Of a DNA stretch of 64,000 nucleotides, positions 42,663 to 51,494 are shown piece after piece. Each line of letters opens with the position of its first letter. The stretch's first letter is position 1. Made by a program: the position numbers and the translations under genes. Below the pieces are notes generated by a model. The model saw only the letters and a program-made list of their open reading frames with translations. It searched no databases and had not been told where the DNA came from. Origin of the DNA: Nitrincola alkalisediminis (GTDB lineage Bacteria > Pseudomonadota > Gammaproteobacteria > Pseudomonadales > Balneatricaceae); NCBI RefSeq assembly GCF_009821115.1, contig NZ_VYTY01000003.1, forward strand, positions 248,001 to 312,000. Direction: 5' to 3'.

Positions 42663-43331
42663 TTAGGCACCTCCTAGCGTATTGGTTAGGGTGCCAACAC
42701 CCTCAATGCTGGCGTCTACTGTGTCACCTTTACTGACCGGAACGCGATCACCCGCAAAGCCAACAGCAATAATTTCACCCGGTTGCAGAGTCATAATGTG
42801 CGAGATGATGCTGATTAATTCGGCAACACCACGCTCCATATCGGCGATTGCAAACAGGCTTTTGCGCTCGCCATTCACCTTAATGACCACTTGCAGGTCG
42901 TCGAGGTTGTCGAGACTGCTGCTGTCAATAATCTTGGGTCCTACGGGAGCGGAGCCATCTAAACATTTCCCTTTGATATCTGGGCGATAGTAGTTTTGTT
43001 CAGGCAGCGAATAGTCGGCCACCAGTGTATACCCACCGATAAAGTCCAAAGCGTTTTCAACGGATACACGGCAGGTTTCTTGACCGATGACGATGCCTAA
43101 GCTGGCACCAACGACCATACTGGCGACATCCTGACCGTCAAAGTCTTTGGCCCACTCGATTTCTGCACCATCAACATTCCACGTGTTGCGTGGCTTGTAA
43201 TAGAGAACCGGTTGGGTTGGCGGTTTTTTATAGGGGTCTTTTTTAAATGAGTCTTGTAAAGCCGTCAGTTGGTGTTTGTCGTTAAGCGCGACACAGACCA
43301 GCTTACTCTTCACTAGTGTGTTTGCAATCAT
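42663..43331 (-). CDS. hpaG1: Homoprotocatechuate pathway isomerase/decarboxylase, N-terminal-half homologue (HpaG1)
   Basis: A 222-residue protein matching the first half of HpaG: KLVCVALNDKHQLTALQDSF, YKKPPTQPVLYYKPRNTWNV, GGYTLVADYSLPEQNYYRPD and LQPGEIIAVGFAGDRV. The Glu pair that binds metal in HpaG2 is replaced by GASLGIVIG, as in the N-half of the fused enzyme. The ATG at 43331 with GAAGG upstream is used; a TTG at 43364 overlapping hpaI is less likely. It probably forms a heteromer with HpaG2. Confidence 0.9.
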   Translation of the reverse strand: MIANTLVKSKLVCVALNDKHQLTALQDSFKKDPYKKPPTQPVLYYKPRNTWNVDGAEIEWAKDFDGQDVASMVVGASLGIVIGQETCRVSVENALDFIGGYTLVADYSLPEQNYYRPDIKGKCLDGSAPVGPKIIDSSSLDNLDDLQVVIKVNGERKSLFAIADMERGVAELISIISHIMTLQPGEIIAVGFAGDRVPVSKGDTVDASIEGVGTLTNTLGGA

Positions 43332-43360
43332 GGTTAACCTTCTCGTATTGAGGGTGACAA

Positions 43361-44167
43361 TCAATAGCCAGCCTGAGGTTTTTCATCTTCAATCGGTGTT
43401 TGTTGCTTAAAGCGTTGTGCCAGTTTTCGGGTTTCATTGGCCAAAATCAGGGTATCAACACCGACACCGACAAAATTGGCGCCTTGTTTGATATAGTTTT
43501 GTGCTAATGAAGGGTCGAGACAGAGCAGACCTGCGTACTTGCCAGCGTCTCGGATCTTGTTCAATCCTTGGTTAATCGAAGCGACCACTGCTGGATTACC
43601 GGCATCTCCGACATAGCCCATAGAGGCTGAAAGGTCAGAGGGGCCAATGAACACAGCATCGATACCCTCAACGGCTAAAATGGCGTCAAGATTGTCCATT
43701 GCCGTGGCGGTTTCAACCTGCACGATTAAACAGATTTCACGGTTCGCCTTTTGGAGGTATCCGGGTATCTGGTTCCAGCGTGCCGCTCTTGCTAAAGAGG
43801 TGCCCAATCCTCGTATGCCTTCGGGAGGGTAGCGAACCGCTTTCACCAGTTGTTCGGCTTGTTCAGCACTATCCACCATCGGCACTAATAGTGTTTGCAC
43901 ACCAATATCAAGCAGCTGTTTTATGAGTGCCGTATTCCCCTCTACACAGCGCACAATTGGTGCTACATCATAGGGAGCCAGTGCCTGAAGGTGAGACATG
44001 ATCGTGCGCAGATCAAAGGGCGCATGCTCACCATCGATGAGCAGCCAGTCGAAGCCCGCAACGGCGGCGATTTCTGCTGCACTGTTATCAGGTAAACCCA
44101 GCCACAAACCATACTGTGGTTGGCCTGAGTTTAAGCCTTGTTTAAAGCGGTTTTTAGGCAGTTCCAT
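43361..44167 (-). CDS. hpaI: 4-hydroxy-2-oxoheptanedioate aldolase (HpaI)
   Basis: A 268-residue class II aldolase that splits 4-hydroxy-2-oxoheptanedioate into pyruvate and succinate semialdehyde. Family motifs are present: QYGLWLGLPDNSAAEIAAVA, GFDWLLIDGEHAPFDLRTI, IVQVETATAMDNLDAILAVE and VDAVFIGPSDLSASMGY-like AVFIGPSDLSASMGYVG. It has AGGAG before the ATG, hpaH 33 bases upstream and hpaG1 29 bases downstream. Confidence 0.94.
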   Translation of the reverse strand: MELPKNRFKQGLNSGQPQYGLWLGLPDNSAAEIAAVAGFDWLLIDGEHAPFDLRTIMSHLQALAPYDVAPIVRCVEGNTALIKQLLDIGVQTLLVPMVDSAEQAEQLVKAVRYPPEGIRGLGTSLARAARWNQIPGYLQKANREICLIVQVETATAMDNLDAILAVEGIDAVFIGPSDLSASMGYVGDAGNPAVVASINQGLNKIRDAGKYAGLLCLDPSLAQNYIKQGANFVGVGVDTLILANETRKLAQRFKQQTPIEDEKPQAGY

Positions 44168-44200
44168 AATCGACTCCTGCTGTGTGTCAGCGACAAATGA

Positions 44201-45004
44201 TTAGTCGAAGTTCAGTGATACGCTGCCCAGTGAGCCAAAGTCAGCATGAACAGTGTCACCCGCTTTTACTGGCACGGGGCGAGTAAAGGATCCAGATAAA
44301 ATAATCTGCCCAGGTTCTAAACCTATGCCATGCGGTGCGAAGCGTTTACAAACCCAGGTGATCCCTTTAAGAGGATTACCTAATACGCCTCCGGCCAGAC
44401 CGGTTTCTTCAATCTGACCATTGAGATAGAGCATGCAGCCCGCCCAGCGAAGATCAACATCCATTGGACGAATAGGGCGTCCACCCAGGATAATCCCAGC
44501 ATTCGCCGCATTATCTGAAATGGTGTCATACACCTTGCGCGTATAGCCGGTTATCGGATCCGTTCTAAGGCAGCGCGCGGCAATGAGTTCCAATGAAGGA
44601 ATGACGTAGTCAGTAGCCTCCAATACATCAAAAATGGAGACATTTTCACCAAATAACGGCTTTTTCAAAATAAACGCTAATTCGACCTCGATACGGGGAT
44701 CGAGGAAATCTGCAGCGCTAATGGTTGCACCGTCTTCAAACAGCATGTCATCCAATAACACGCCATAATCCGGTTCATCTATATTTGAAGCCATCTGCAT
44801 GGCTCTTGAGGTCAGGCCAATTTTATAGCCGATCACCTTACGACCTTGTTCAATCTTATGGTCTACCCATTTTTTTTGAATGGCGTAAGCATCGGCCATA
44901 TCCATTTCTGGATACTCAAGTGTTAAAGCCGGTATTTGTTTACGTTCGACTTCTGCCTGATGAAGGCGGTTGGCCGCTATTTCTATTTGCGCAGTCGTTA
45001 ACAT
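44201..45004 (-). CDS. hpaH: 2-oxo-hept-4-ene-1,7-dioate hydratase (HpaH)
   Basis: A 267-residue hydratase of the 2-keto-4-pentenoate hydratase family. Motifs include [71 protein letters not shown] (metal Glu residues) and [20 protein letters not shown]. It is first in the hpaH-I-G1-G2-E operon, with AAGGTG eight bases before the ATG and a promoter/operator 94 bases upstream. Confidence 0.94.
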   Translation of the reverse strand: MLTTAQIEIAANRLHQAEVERKQIPALTLEYPEMDMADAYAIQKKWVDHKIEQGRKVIGYKIGLTSRAMQMASNIDEPDYGVLLDDMLFEDGATISAADFLDPRIEVELAFILKKPLFGENVSIFDVLEATDYVIPSLELIAARCLRTDPITGYTRKVYDTISDNAANAGIILGGRPIRPMDVDLRWAGCMLYLNGQIEETGLAGGVLGNPLKGITWVCKRFAPHGIGLEPGQIILSGSFTRPVPVKAGDTVHADFGSLGSVSLNFD

Positions 45005-45386
45005 GCCTAGAGCACCTTATATGAGTGGAAGGCGATAATTTTCTCAAATAATGAATAATCGCTATTTGAAAGATTTGATAGCCTAATATGTGATTTCATT
45101 TTACTTAACATATTAAGTAAGTCAACTGTGTAGTGTGGAATTGTGTGCAGATGTGTGACATATAGTCTTATATGATTAAGGAGAGTGGGCCGTGGGCTTG
45201 TTCAAAAAGTGTTGAAGAAAATACGTTAAGATGTGCTTAGGGAGTTAGAGGTTGGAGGTGGTCGACTTTAGTATGGAGTGTCGTGACGCTATTTTGATTG
45301 TCTGTCCGCTTAATGAAAGTCGCTGTTACAGATTTCAGAGCGACTTGCTGTTTTCGAGTAGGGTGATGCCTAAGACCCTAAGACCC
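45005..45386. other. Intergenic region upstream of hpaH and downstream of the LysR gene
   Basis: A 382-base gap. Near hpaH it holds the promoter and operator at 45098-45125. Nearer the LysR stop there is an inverted repeat AAGTCGCT / AGCGACTT (45315-45344), possibly a weak terminator for that gene, and the short tandem CCTAAGAC CCTAAGAC. No gene was seen. Confidence 0.5.
45098..45125 (-). promoter_or_regulatory. hpaHIG1G2E promoter with operator in the spacer
   Basis: On the minus strand: -35 TTGACT, a 16-base spacer and -10 TAAAAT. The spacer and its edges form the near-perfect 20-base palindrome TTACTTAATATGTTAAGTAA (45101-45120, one mismatched pair). It is the strongest of the four shared hpa operators and is placed to block RNA polymerase. 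Confidence 0.7.
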
Positions 45387-46283
45387 TTAAAGCCGTACAC
45401 CATACGTCGATTGACTTTCAACCACCTGAATCAACCTATCCAAAAGAGGAGAACGAAAGCGTTCGGATGGATACACGAGGCTAGAAATAAAAGGGTAGGG
45501 CGTATCGACCACGGGTTGTTCGAGCAACTGCCCAGTCGCGAGATCCGCTTCGACAACGCAGCGCGGTAGAAGCCCTATGCCCATGTCAGCAAAAAGACAA
45601 CGACGTATGACCTCAACATTGGCAAAGGATTGTCGCGGTTTGAGTTGCAATCCCTGACGGCGAAAATGCGCTTCGGCGCGGACGCGGTAGGTGCATCCGG
45701 GCTCAGTGGTAATCACAGGGAGCTCAGTTAATTGAGCTAATGTGAGTGCTGAGTTTTGAAAACGTTGAGGGTGGCAGACAAAAATAACTTCCTCTGTATG
45801 CAAGGGGTGCTGGGTTAAATCACTACTGGATGTTAACGACTCAGTCACTAGAATGGCGGCATCAAGCTCGCCCTGCTCAAATGCACGACGATAGTCAAAA
45901 GGCTCATGCGTCAGTAAGAGTTCTATGCCTGGCGCATCCTGTTGAAGCGCTTCAATTAATGCGGGTAACCGATAAATGCACATAGAGCTGGGGGCAAATA
46001 CCCGCAATTGGCCCTTCGCTTCGTTACCGAGATGCTGCGCACGGTAATGAATTTCGTCGGCCTGATGAACAAAACTACGCAAAGCGGGTTCAAGTTGGCG
46101 TGCCGCAGCCGTAGGCACTAAGCCTCGGCCATGGGTTGCAAAAAGCTGTAGACCCAATTCGTTCGAAAGCTCTTTTAGCTGAGCTGAGACACTGGACGGT
46201 GCCAAGTGCAGTGCTTTGGCCGCCGCTTGGACACTCCCTAAATCGAGTACTTTTAAGACACTGCGCACTTGCCTAGGTGTCAT
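45387..46283 (-). CDS. LysR-family transcriptional regulator
   Basis: A 298-residue LysR protein with the N-terminal HTH (LGSVQAAAKALHLAPSSVSA) and the C-terminal effector fold (VTTEPGCTYRVRAEAHFRRQ and ADMGIGLLPRCVVE). It is divergent from the glutathione S-transferase gene, 106 bases between starts, which is its most likely target. It does not appear to belong to the hpa operon, whose promoter faces the other way across 380 bases. Confidence 0.9.
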   Translation of the reverse strand: MTPRQVRSVLKVLDLGSVQAAAKALHLAPSSVSAQLKELSNELGLQLFATHGRGLVPTAAARQLEPALRSFVHQADEIHYRAQHLGNEAKGQLRVFAPSSMCIYRLPALIEALQQDAPGIELLLTHEPFDYRRAFEQGELDAAILVTESLTSSSDLTQHPLHTEEVIFVCHPQRFQNSALTLAQLTELPVITTEPGCTYRVRAEAHFRRQGLQLKPRQSFANVEVIRRCLFADMGIGLLPRCVVEADLATGQLLEQPVVDTPYPFISSLVYPSERFRSPLLDRLIQVVESQSTYGVRL

Positions 46284-46389
46284 TGTTCGTAAATCTCATT
46301 CAATATGTTCTAAATTATTCGCTTTTATTGCGCAGTATAGCGCATTAATCTAAAAACACATTCATTCAATACGTGATCAGGAGAGTTAG

Positions 46390-47034
46390 ATGCACCTCTA
46401 TATAGCCTATAAAAATTATTCATCTTGGTCCTTGAGACCTTGGCTGGCGATGAAAGTGGCGGGTATTCCATTTGAAGAAACTCTTCTTCCTTTCGCTCAT
46501 GGCGACAGCTTAAAGCAGTTCAGTGAACAGCAGGTGTTACCTGCGCAGGTGCCGGTACTTATCGTGGACGATTTAGTAATTTGGGACAGTTTAGCCATTT
46601 TGGAATACTTGGCAGAGAGTTATCCAGAGTGCCAATTATGGCCTGAGTCGCGTGCGCTACGTGCCTTGGCACGTTCGGCCTCTGCTGAAATGCACAGTGG
46701 TTTTAGTGCGTTGCGCAGTCAGTTTCCGATGAATTGCCGTACTGAAAAAGCAGTGGAGCCGAATGCAGCGGTGATTCAAGACCTGCAACGATTGGCACAA
46801 ATTTGGGCACGCTTTGAACACGTCGATAAACCAGCAGGTCCGTTTTTAGCGGGACGCTTTAGTCACGTTGATGCCATGTTTGCCCCCGTGATGTGGCGGG
46901 TGCGAAATTATGGCTTGAAGGTATCCCCGGCGTTTGATCGTTGGGCGCAGGCGATGTACGACCTGCCTGCAATGCAGGAGTGGTTGGCAGCGGCGCGCGC
47001 TGAAACCTGGCAAATGCCTGCCTATGAGCGTTAA
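46390..47034 (+). CDS. Glutathione S-transferase family protein
   Basis: A 214-residue cytosolic GST. The thioredoxin-like domain (about 1-80) has NYSSWSLRPWLAMKVAGIPF with the serine-type active site, QVPVLIVDD with the cis-Pro and WDSLAILEYLAE. An all-helical domain follows (FLAGRFSHVDAMFAPVMWRV). AGGAGAG precedes the ATG. The substrate is unknown; close relatives lie near LysR genes in many proteobacteria. Confidence 0.9.
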   Translation: MHLYIAYKNYSSWSLRPWLAMKVAGIPFEETLLPFAHGDSLKQFSEQQVLPAQVPVLIVDDLVIWDSLAILEYLAESYPECQLWPESRALRALARSASAEMHSGFSALRSQFPMNCRTEKAVEPNAAVIQDLQRLAQIWARFEHVDKPAGPFLAGRFSHVDAMFAPVMWRVRNYGLKVSPAFDRWAQAMYDLPAMQEWLAAARAETWQMPAYER

Positions 47035-47112
47035 GCGATACGAGCGCAGGTCAGCTTCATGATTGAGGTGGCCTGCGTTGAGGGAGTTACAAACAGTTCG
47101 ATACTTTAGAGT

Positions 47113-47433
47113 CTAAGCTTTTTCATCTTGTATTACTTGCTGCAGAAGCTTTGGTGATCTTGGCAGCAGTCCGACTTTGAGTCCAATAGGTTTAAATACT
47201 CGGTTCATCACACTCAACGTCAGCTGTGCTTTGTCACGCTCAATATCGGATAATGTTCGTCGGCTGATGCCGACCAGTGCCGCATACTGTTCCTGTGTGA
47301 GACCTAGAACTTGCTTACGTAACGTTCGGAGCAGCATCCCTTCAGTGGTTTCGCCTTGATACAAAGCCTGTACCATTTTGAGCAATACGGCTTCACGCTC
47401 TTGGCCGCTTAGGGATTTCAAATGAGTCCCCAT
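47113..47433 (-). CDS. XRE-family HTH protein, partner of the HipA-like kinase
   Basis: A 106-residue DNA-binding protein with a Cro/CI HTH in its second half (LTQEQYAALVGISRRTLSDI). It overlaps the end of the kinase gene by 16 bases, so the two are co-translated, and should be the antitoxin/repressor of a HipBA-like pair. It is encoded after the kinase, the reverse of the classical hipB-hipA order. Confidence 0.82.
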   Translation of the reverse strand: MGTHLKSLSGQEREAVLLKMVQALYQGETTEGMLLRTLRKQVLGLTQEQYAALVGISRRTLSDIERDKAQLTLSVMNRVFKPIGLKVGLLPRSPKLLQQVIQDEKA

Positions 47434-48764
47434 CTTCTTAGCCTCTGTTCGATACTGGTCATACCCGTTGTTGGCATTTTAAGTAGAGTTTCAGAAACGC
47501 CTCGTATGCGTAAACGCTCTTTTAAACCCACTAATTGGGACGCTAAAGTGCGTAAGTCATCCATTAATTGAGATGGGGTAGCGATAGGTGCCAATTGCTC
47601 GGTAATTGCATGCCAATTGAATTCACCGCCCTGCTCGAAAGGAACACCCCATTTCATGGTGCGTATAATGCCTTCAGGGTCCGCTTTCATTGGAGCAAAA
47701 TCATATATCGGTGATAGGTCGATACCTAATGGTGTCTTTAAAAAAGCTGTGTTTCGTCCATGGTTGTCTGAATTGGCAAATATCACATTCAACAGATCAC
47801 GCTGCAACCACTGGCTGACAAATGCTTGCTGATCAAATGTGCAGTTACCATCGATTACTTGTTGTTGTCGAGACAGCTTTTCAACCAGTTTTACAATAAC
47901 TTCAAAATGATTTAAAAAACTGCCAGCTTCTTTTTCAAGGATTGAATACACTGACTCAAGTCCAAAACGCTGTATTTGTCCTTCTTCAAACATGACATCA
48001 AAACGAGGCAACCAAAGAGATGGGTATCTAGAACCTTCAATTAAGCGCATACGCTTAACTGATATAGTATTGATTCCCAGTAAAGACAACTCGTGATAGA
48101 AATGAAACTCGGCACGTAAGATATCACAATCAATTGCGGACATTTGACCACGTGGAAATTTCACTAGATAGAAGTGATCGGATTGACTGGGCTCATCTTG
48201 CCAAGTATCAATCCAAATTTTGTCTTCTTCAGAGCAGCGTAGAAGTAGTTTTGGGGCTTCTCCACCAGCGCCAGTTGCTCCCCCGCTAGCGGCCCCCATT
48301 TCTTGAGCATAGTCCAAAAAATCAACTTGACGCTCCACTGCGTCACTGATTTCAAAACGTCGATTTTCAAGAAGAGAGTATTTATCGCGGGCTGGTACAG
48401 CATTATGAATTCGTATATTTCCTACAGGTGCGATCGTACATTTTTCTAATAATATGCTGTCTTGGGAGCCTTGAGAAAGGTGACTGATTCCAAGTCGGTT
48501 GACCCAAAAGCGACGGCTTGCTCCTGATGGAGCAATATCGTCTAAAAAACCAAACCACCGATTGGACGTATGATTCAGCATTAACTCAACAGGTAAGTTG
48601 AGACTACATGCATGTAGGTCATCTCTAAACATCCAGTTCAGTGCGTAATCTTGCTGATACATCAGGCGAACAGCACTTTGGCGACCCTGATCCGTCTGCA
48701 ATAACTCTAGAACGGCGGCTTCGTGCCATTGTCCTGCATAGTAGATTTCAATACCCAGTTCCAT
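47418..48764 (-). CDS. HipA-like serine/threonine kinase toxin
   Basis: A 448-residue HipA-fold kinase. It has an N-terminal Couple_hipA-type domain (EIYYAGQWHEAAVLELLQTD, RWFGFLDDIAPSGASRR), a Ser/Gly-rich loop SGGATGAGGEAPKLLLR, the catalytic stretch VIFANSDNHGRNTAFL and the metal-binding IDLSPIYDFAPMKADP. The kinase residues look intact. The ATG at 48764 has AAAGGAC upstream and gives the natural N-terminus MELGIEIYY; upstream extension is rejected. HipA kinases phosphorylate translation factors (glutamyl- or tryptophanyl-tRNA synthetase) and cause growth arrest. Confidence 0.87.
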   Translation of the reverse strand: MELGIEIYYAGQWHEAAVLELLQTDQGRQSAVRLMYQQDYALNWMFRDDLHACSLNLPVELMLNHTSNRWFGFLDDIAPSGASRRFWVNRLGISHLSQGSQDSILLEKCTIAPVGNIRIHNAVPARDKYSLLENRRFEISDAVERQVDFLDYAQEMGAASGGATGAGGEAPKLLLRCSEEDKIWIDTWQDEPSQSDHFYLVKFPRGQMSAIDCDILRAEFHFYHELSLLGINTISVKRMRLIEGSRYPSLWLPRFDVMFEEGQIQRFGLESVYSILEKEAGSFLNHFEVIVKLVEKLSRQQQVIDGNCTFDQQAFVSQWLQRDLLNVIFANSDNHGRNTAFLKTPLGIDLSPIYDFAPMKADPEGIIRTMKWGVPFEQGGEFNWHAITEQLAPIATPSQLMDDLRTLASQLVGLKERLRIRGVSETLLKMPTTGMTSIEQRLRRWGLI

Positions 48765-48776
48765 TACAGTCCTTTT

Positions 48777-48835
48777 GAGTAAATAATTGCTCAAAATATA
48801 GCATATGAAGGTATAAATGAGTAAATAATTGCTCA
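48777..48835. promoter_or_regulatory. Two identical 17-bp operator-like repeats upstream of the hip genes
   Basis: GAGTAAATAATTGCTCA occurs at 48777-48793 and again at 48819-48835, 42 bases (about four DNA turns) apart. Each is an imperfect palindrome (GAG..CTC ends). They lie just upstream of the kinase start, where the XRE partner would bind to autoregulate the pair. Confidence 0.65.
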
Positions 48836-48959
48836 TTTGTTTTTGCTAAACCTAGGCAACGGGTGGCGTATACGGCTATTAGCCAGCTGATTGTGAGGTT
48901 TGTTTTAGTAAGGGTAATCAAAATAAGCTGGCCGACCCAAAAAATACGAATATCAATCC

Positions 48960-49406
48960 CTAAATCTCACTCTCCACATAGGGTGGAAGAGAAGCTGTGT
49001 CGGGCACTTTGGTTGGCTTGCCATCGTCATCCAAGGCAACAAACTTGAAGACGGCTTCTGTGACTTTTTCGCGCTTACCGATACGACCACGCCTCACCCA
49101 GCACTCGACATGAATATCCAGCGAGCTACGGCCAACGCGTGAGACTTCGGTGTAGACGCCAAGAATGTCGCCGACTTTTACAGGCCGGATAAAGCTCATG
49201 CCATCAAGTGCAACCGTGACCACTCTGCATTGAGCGCGCTGACCTGCACAAATACCGGCCGCTAAGTCCATCTGAGACAGTACCCAGCCACCAAAGATGT
49301 CACCTGACGGGTTGGTGTCGGCTGGCATTGCCAGCGTTCGAATGGTTAAGCGACCTCTAACGGGGTGTTCTTGATTGTGATGATCCAATGTAACCTCCAG
49401 AGGCAT
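48960..49406 (-). CDS. Acyl-CoA thioesterase, YciA family
   Basis: A 148-residue hotdog-fold thioesterase that hydrolyses acyl-CoAs in the cytosol. Typical residues are IRTLAMPADTNPSGDIFGGW with the catalytic Asp, VLSQMDLAAGICAGQRA, VTVALDGMSFIRPVKVGDIL and VYTEVSRVGRSSLDIHVECW. It is a single gene facing away from the MTA phosphorylase's stop. Confidence 0.92.
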   Translation of the reverse strand: MPLEVTLDHHNQEHPVRGRLTIRTLAMPADTNPSGDIFGGWVLSQMDLAAGICAGQRAQCRVVTVALDGMSFIRPVKVGDILGVYTEVSRVGRSSLDIHVECWVRRGRIGKREKVTEAVFKFVALDDDGKPTKVPDTASLPPYVESEI

Positions 49407-49496
49407 TTTAATCGTTAAAATCTGTTATCGAATCATACGATAAAAGCAAATTGTTTTATCTAAAAATGGATCCCTGATTAAACAGATGGATTAGGC

Positions 49497-50363
49497 TTAC
49501 TGCAATAGCACCTCGACCCATTCACGTGTATTCACATTCATCGAACTCAAGGGCGTGACCAACCCTTGCTGTAAGGCCGTGTGTGCCAAAGAGTCTGGTC
49601 GTTGGTCCTGCAAGCCTGCCAGTAGGCCCATCAGGATCTGTTGGGCATTCTCGCTGTTTTTCATTAAGTTTTTAATGGCATAGTCCGCGGTAACCGCTTG
49701 CTCTCTTGGATGCCAAGCATCATAGTCAGTGACCATGCCTAAGCTCACATAGGCCATTTGGGCTTCACGGGCGAGGCGTGCTTCCGGCATATTGGTCATG
49801 CCGATGATGTTTGCACCAAGGCTTCGGAACCAATGGGACTCTGCACGCGTCGAAAACTGTGGGCCTTCAATACACAGATAAGTACCACCAACGTGCAGAT
49901 TACGTCCTTGTTGAGTTAAACACCCTTCGGCGGCGTTGGCGAGTACTTGAGCTAGGTTTGCACAAATAGGATCGGCTAATGAAACATGAGCAACCGTGCC
50001 TTGTCCAAAAAAGGTATTGATGCGTTGGCGCGTCATATCGATGTACTGATCAGGAATCACCATGTCTAAGGGGGCAATATCCTCGCTCAATGAGCCGACA
50101 GCCGAAAAGCTGAAAAGGTGTTTAACACCGAGTTTTTTAAACGCATAGATGTTCGCTCGGTAGGGGACTTCGCTGGGGAGTAAATGGTGTGTTTGGCCAT
50201 GCCGAGCCAAGAATACAACAGGAACACCTGCTAATTTCCCAGAAACGAAGCGATCGGAAGGTTGGCCAAACGGCGTAATGAGATCGTGTTCTTGGCGTTC
50301 TGACAGGCCTTCAATTTGGTATAAGCCACTGCCGCCAATAATACCGATAGGAGTGTTTTGCAT
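49497..50363 (-). CDS. S-methyl-5'-thioadenosine phosphorylase family protein
   Basis: A 288-residue purine nucleoside phosphorylase/MTAP-fold enzyme with IGIIGGSGLYQIEGL, the phosphate site FLARHGQTHHLLPSEVPYRA, FSAVGSLSEDIAPLDMVIPD, CIEGPQFSTRAESHWFRSLG and IGMTNMPEARLAREAQMAY. VTDYDAWH carries the paired Asp residues that favour 6-amino purines (adenine type). It would cleave methylthioadenosine or other 5'-substituted adenosines to base and 5-substituted ribose-1-phosphate. The ATG at 50363 is used. It is divergent from arsS with about 140 bases between the starts. Confidence 0.87.
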   Translation of the reverse strand: MQNTPIGIIGGSGLYQIEGLSERQEHDLITPFGQPSDRFVSGKLAGVPVVFLARHGQTHHLLPSEVPYRANIYAFKKLGVKHLFSFSAVGSLSEDIAPLDMVIPDQYIDMTRQRINTFFGQGTVAHVSLADPICANLAQVLANAAEGCLTQQGRNLHVGGTYLCIEGPQFSTRAESHWFRSLGANIIGMTNMPEARLAREAQMAYVSLGMVTDYDAWHPREQAVTADYAIKNLMKNSENAQQILMGLLAGLQDQRPDSLAHTALQQGLVTPLSSMNVNTREWVEVLLQ

Positions 50364-50504
50364 AGGTATGCTTCCCAAGATAGCCAAGAAAAGAGATAAC
50401 CATCATGATTCATTTTAAGAAAATGTCAAAAAACAATTTTTTGTAATAAAAAATGAGTTGAGGCGACTAAGCTACAAAGACAATGACGGCTCTAGGAGTG
50501 TTTA

Positions 50505-51467
50505 ATGAATGCGATGCTACCGCGCTTAATTGCGACGGATTTCCCGGCTCTTCAACGGACGGCGTTACAGGTGTTGCAGGCCAATATCACCTTAACCTGC
50601 AATCAATCCTGTTTTCATTGCCATGTTGCGTCCAGCCCGAAGCGGAAAGAGGCGATGAGCCATGAAACCCTCGCGCTTCTTTTGGCGATGCTGGATCGAC
50701 ACCCATCCATCCGGACATTGGATATAACCGGAGGTGCTCCTGAGCTGCATCCCGAGTTTCGTTGGCTTGTACAAGAGGCGCGCCAGCGTGGGGTGGAGGT
50801 GATAGATCGCTGTAATTTAACGATTCTGAGTGAGCCTGGGCAAGAGACAACGGCAGCCTTCTTAGCAGAGCAGGGCGTTACGGTGGTGGCATCCTTACCC
50901 TGCTACTCGGCGGAGAATGTGAATGCTCAGCGAGGTGAGGGGGTGTTCGATGCCAGTATCGCAGGCTTGCAGGCATTGAACGCGCTTGGATACGGTCAGC
51001 CAGACTCGGGACTGGTCTTGGATTTGGTGTATAACCCCTTGGGGCCTTCACTGCCACCACCTCAACAATCGCTAGAGGCGGCCTACAAGCGCGAATTAAA
51101 GACGCACTTCGGTATCGATTTCAACCGACTGTTCACCCTCGCCAATATGCCTATTCAACGCTTTGGCAGTACCTTGGTCAGTAAAGGTCAGTTTGATGCG
51201 TATATGCATCTGCTGAAGTCCAATTTTAATACGGCAACGATGTCGAGTTTGATGTGTCTGAACACCTTGTCTGTCGATTATTTGGGGCAGGTGCACGATT
51301 GTGATTTCAATCAGCAGCTTAAATTGCCATTGGGTGATGCTCGCACCCCCGTTCATTTACGTGATCTTCTCGATGTGAATTTAGCAGGTCGCCCAATTCG
51401 TGTGGCTGATCACTGTTATGGATGCACGGCGGGGCAGGGGAGCAGCTGCGGCGGGGCTCTCGCTTAA
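50505..51467 (+). CDS. arsS: Arsenosugar biosynthesis radical SAM protein ArsS
   Basis: A 320-residue radical SAM enzyme. The cluster motif CxxxCxxC is CNQSCFHC near residue 33, followed by the SAM-contact stretch IRTLDITGGAPELHPEFRWL. The C-terminal DUF3641-like part ends with DHCYGCTAGQGSSCGGA, the Cys-rich tail typical of ArsS. ArsS transfers the 5'-deoxyadenosyl group to methylated arsenic on the way to arsenosugars. TAGGAG precedes the ATG. It starts a four-gene run with a hydroxylase-type protein and two sugar-transfer-like proteins. The arsenic methyltransferase ArsM is not in the window. Confidence 0.9.
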   Translation: MNAMLPRLIATDFPALQRTALQVLQANITLTCNQSCFHCHVASSPKRKEAMSHETLALLLAMLDRHPSIRTLDITGGAPELHPEFRWLVQEARQRGVEVIDRCNLTILSEPGQETTAAFLAEQGVTVVASLPCYSAENVNAQRGEGVFDASIAGLQALNALGYGQPDSGLVLDLVYNPLGPSLPPPQQSLEAAYKRELKTHFGIDFNRLFTLANMPIQRFGSTLVSKGQFDAYMHLLKSNFNTATMSSLMCLNTLSVDYLGQVHDCDFNQQLKLPLGDARTPVHLRDLLDVNLAGRPIRVADHCYGCTAGQGSSCGGALA

Positions 51468-51494
51468 GCCTATATCAACAGGGGATAGAAACGA

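Noticed and set aside
45252-45569. A 105-codon plus-strand frame overlapping the end of the LysR gene
   Set aside because: Its second half is antisense to the LysR C-terminus and its composition is Arg-rich with no domain.
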